A stretch of DNA of 5,026 nucleotides from Eubacterium sp. UBA4343. GTDB lineage: Bacteria; Bacillota; Clostridia; Lachnospirales; Lachnospiraceae. The position numbers and the translations under genes are program-made. Each line of letters starts with the position of its first letter. Positions within the stretch are counted from its first letter, which is position 1. Below are positions 4,992 to 5,026 of the stretch, one piece after another. Below the pieces are notes generated by a model that ran no database searches, had not been told where the DNA came from, and saw only the letters and a list, made by a program, of their open reading frames with translations. The DNA lies in assembly GCA_002394235.1 (NCBI GenBank), contig DGTF01000064.1, positions 7,245-12,270 of the forward strand, written 5' to 3'.

Positions 4992-5024
4992 CGAGATAAA
5001 ACACGCTGCGCGAGTTTTATCTCG
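4992..5024. terminator. Large hairpin at the right edge, likely azlCD terminator (possibly bidirectional)
   Basis: CGAGATAAAAC (4992-5002) pairs perfectly with GTTTTATCTCG (5014-5024): 11 bp, then an A-A mismatch, three more pairs (CGC with GCG, 5004-5006/5010-5012) and a 3-base loop. The AAAA/TTTT arms flanking a GC core resemble a bidirectional terminator. The window ends 2 bases later, so any trailing T-run cannot be seen. Confidence 0.55.
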
Positions 5025-5026
5025 CT

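Noticed and set aside
4576..5004. Minus-strand open frame of 142 residues opposite azlD and the 3' repeats
   Set aside because: It overlaps the well-supported azlD gene entirely and runs through the 28-bp repeats; its composition shows no domain or hydrophobic pattern of a real protein.

Overview
The window looks like chromosomal DNA of a Gram-positive Firmicute, most likely a clostridial gut-type organism (Lachnospiraceae-like is an inference). Grounds: moderate GC, strong AAGGAG/AAGGAGG ribosome sites, an OmpR-type regulator joined end to start with a HAMP-HisKA-HATPase kinase, and an AzlC/AzlD pair with short leaders and hairpin terminators. No rRNA, tRNA, CRISPR array, phage or transposase gene was found.

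Layout. The left two thirds read on the minus strand: a family 2 glycosyltransferase (3171 to 2455), then, after a 245-base gap with its own likely promoter, a response regulator (2209 to 1526) whose stop codon abuts the start of its sensor kinase (1525 to 65). A hairpin at 25-52 closes the kinase operon. The right third reads on the plus strand: azlC (3666-4568) and azlD (4561-4896), overlapping by 8 bases, encode a two-subunit branched-chain amino acid exporter. A 28-bp tandem repeat and a large hairpin follow.

The 494-base divergent region between the glycosyltransferase and azlC is the most structured non-coding part. It holds a candidate promoter for each direction, two hairpins or palindromes in the glycosyltransferase leader, and an azlC leader of about 220 bases. 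That leader carries two copies of a 32-bp element (one mismatch, period exactly 70), each able to fold into a hairpin. A 12-codon open frame ending Leu-Ser-Ile-Leu stops inside the first copy, and a 48-codon frame reads through the second and ends on the azlC start codon (ATGA). These features suggest, but do not prove, leader-based control of azlCD.

The second oddity is an extra, nearly T-free, repeat-built tail of about 64 residues on AzlC. The two-component system, glycosyltransferase and exporter are adjacent, but nothing in the sequence proves that they act together. The protein families are all known ones; novelty, if any, lies in the azl leader and the repeats.
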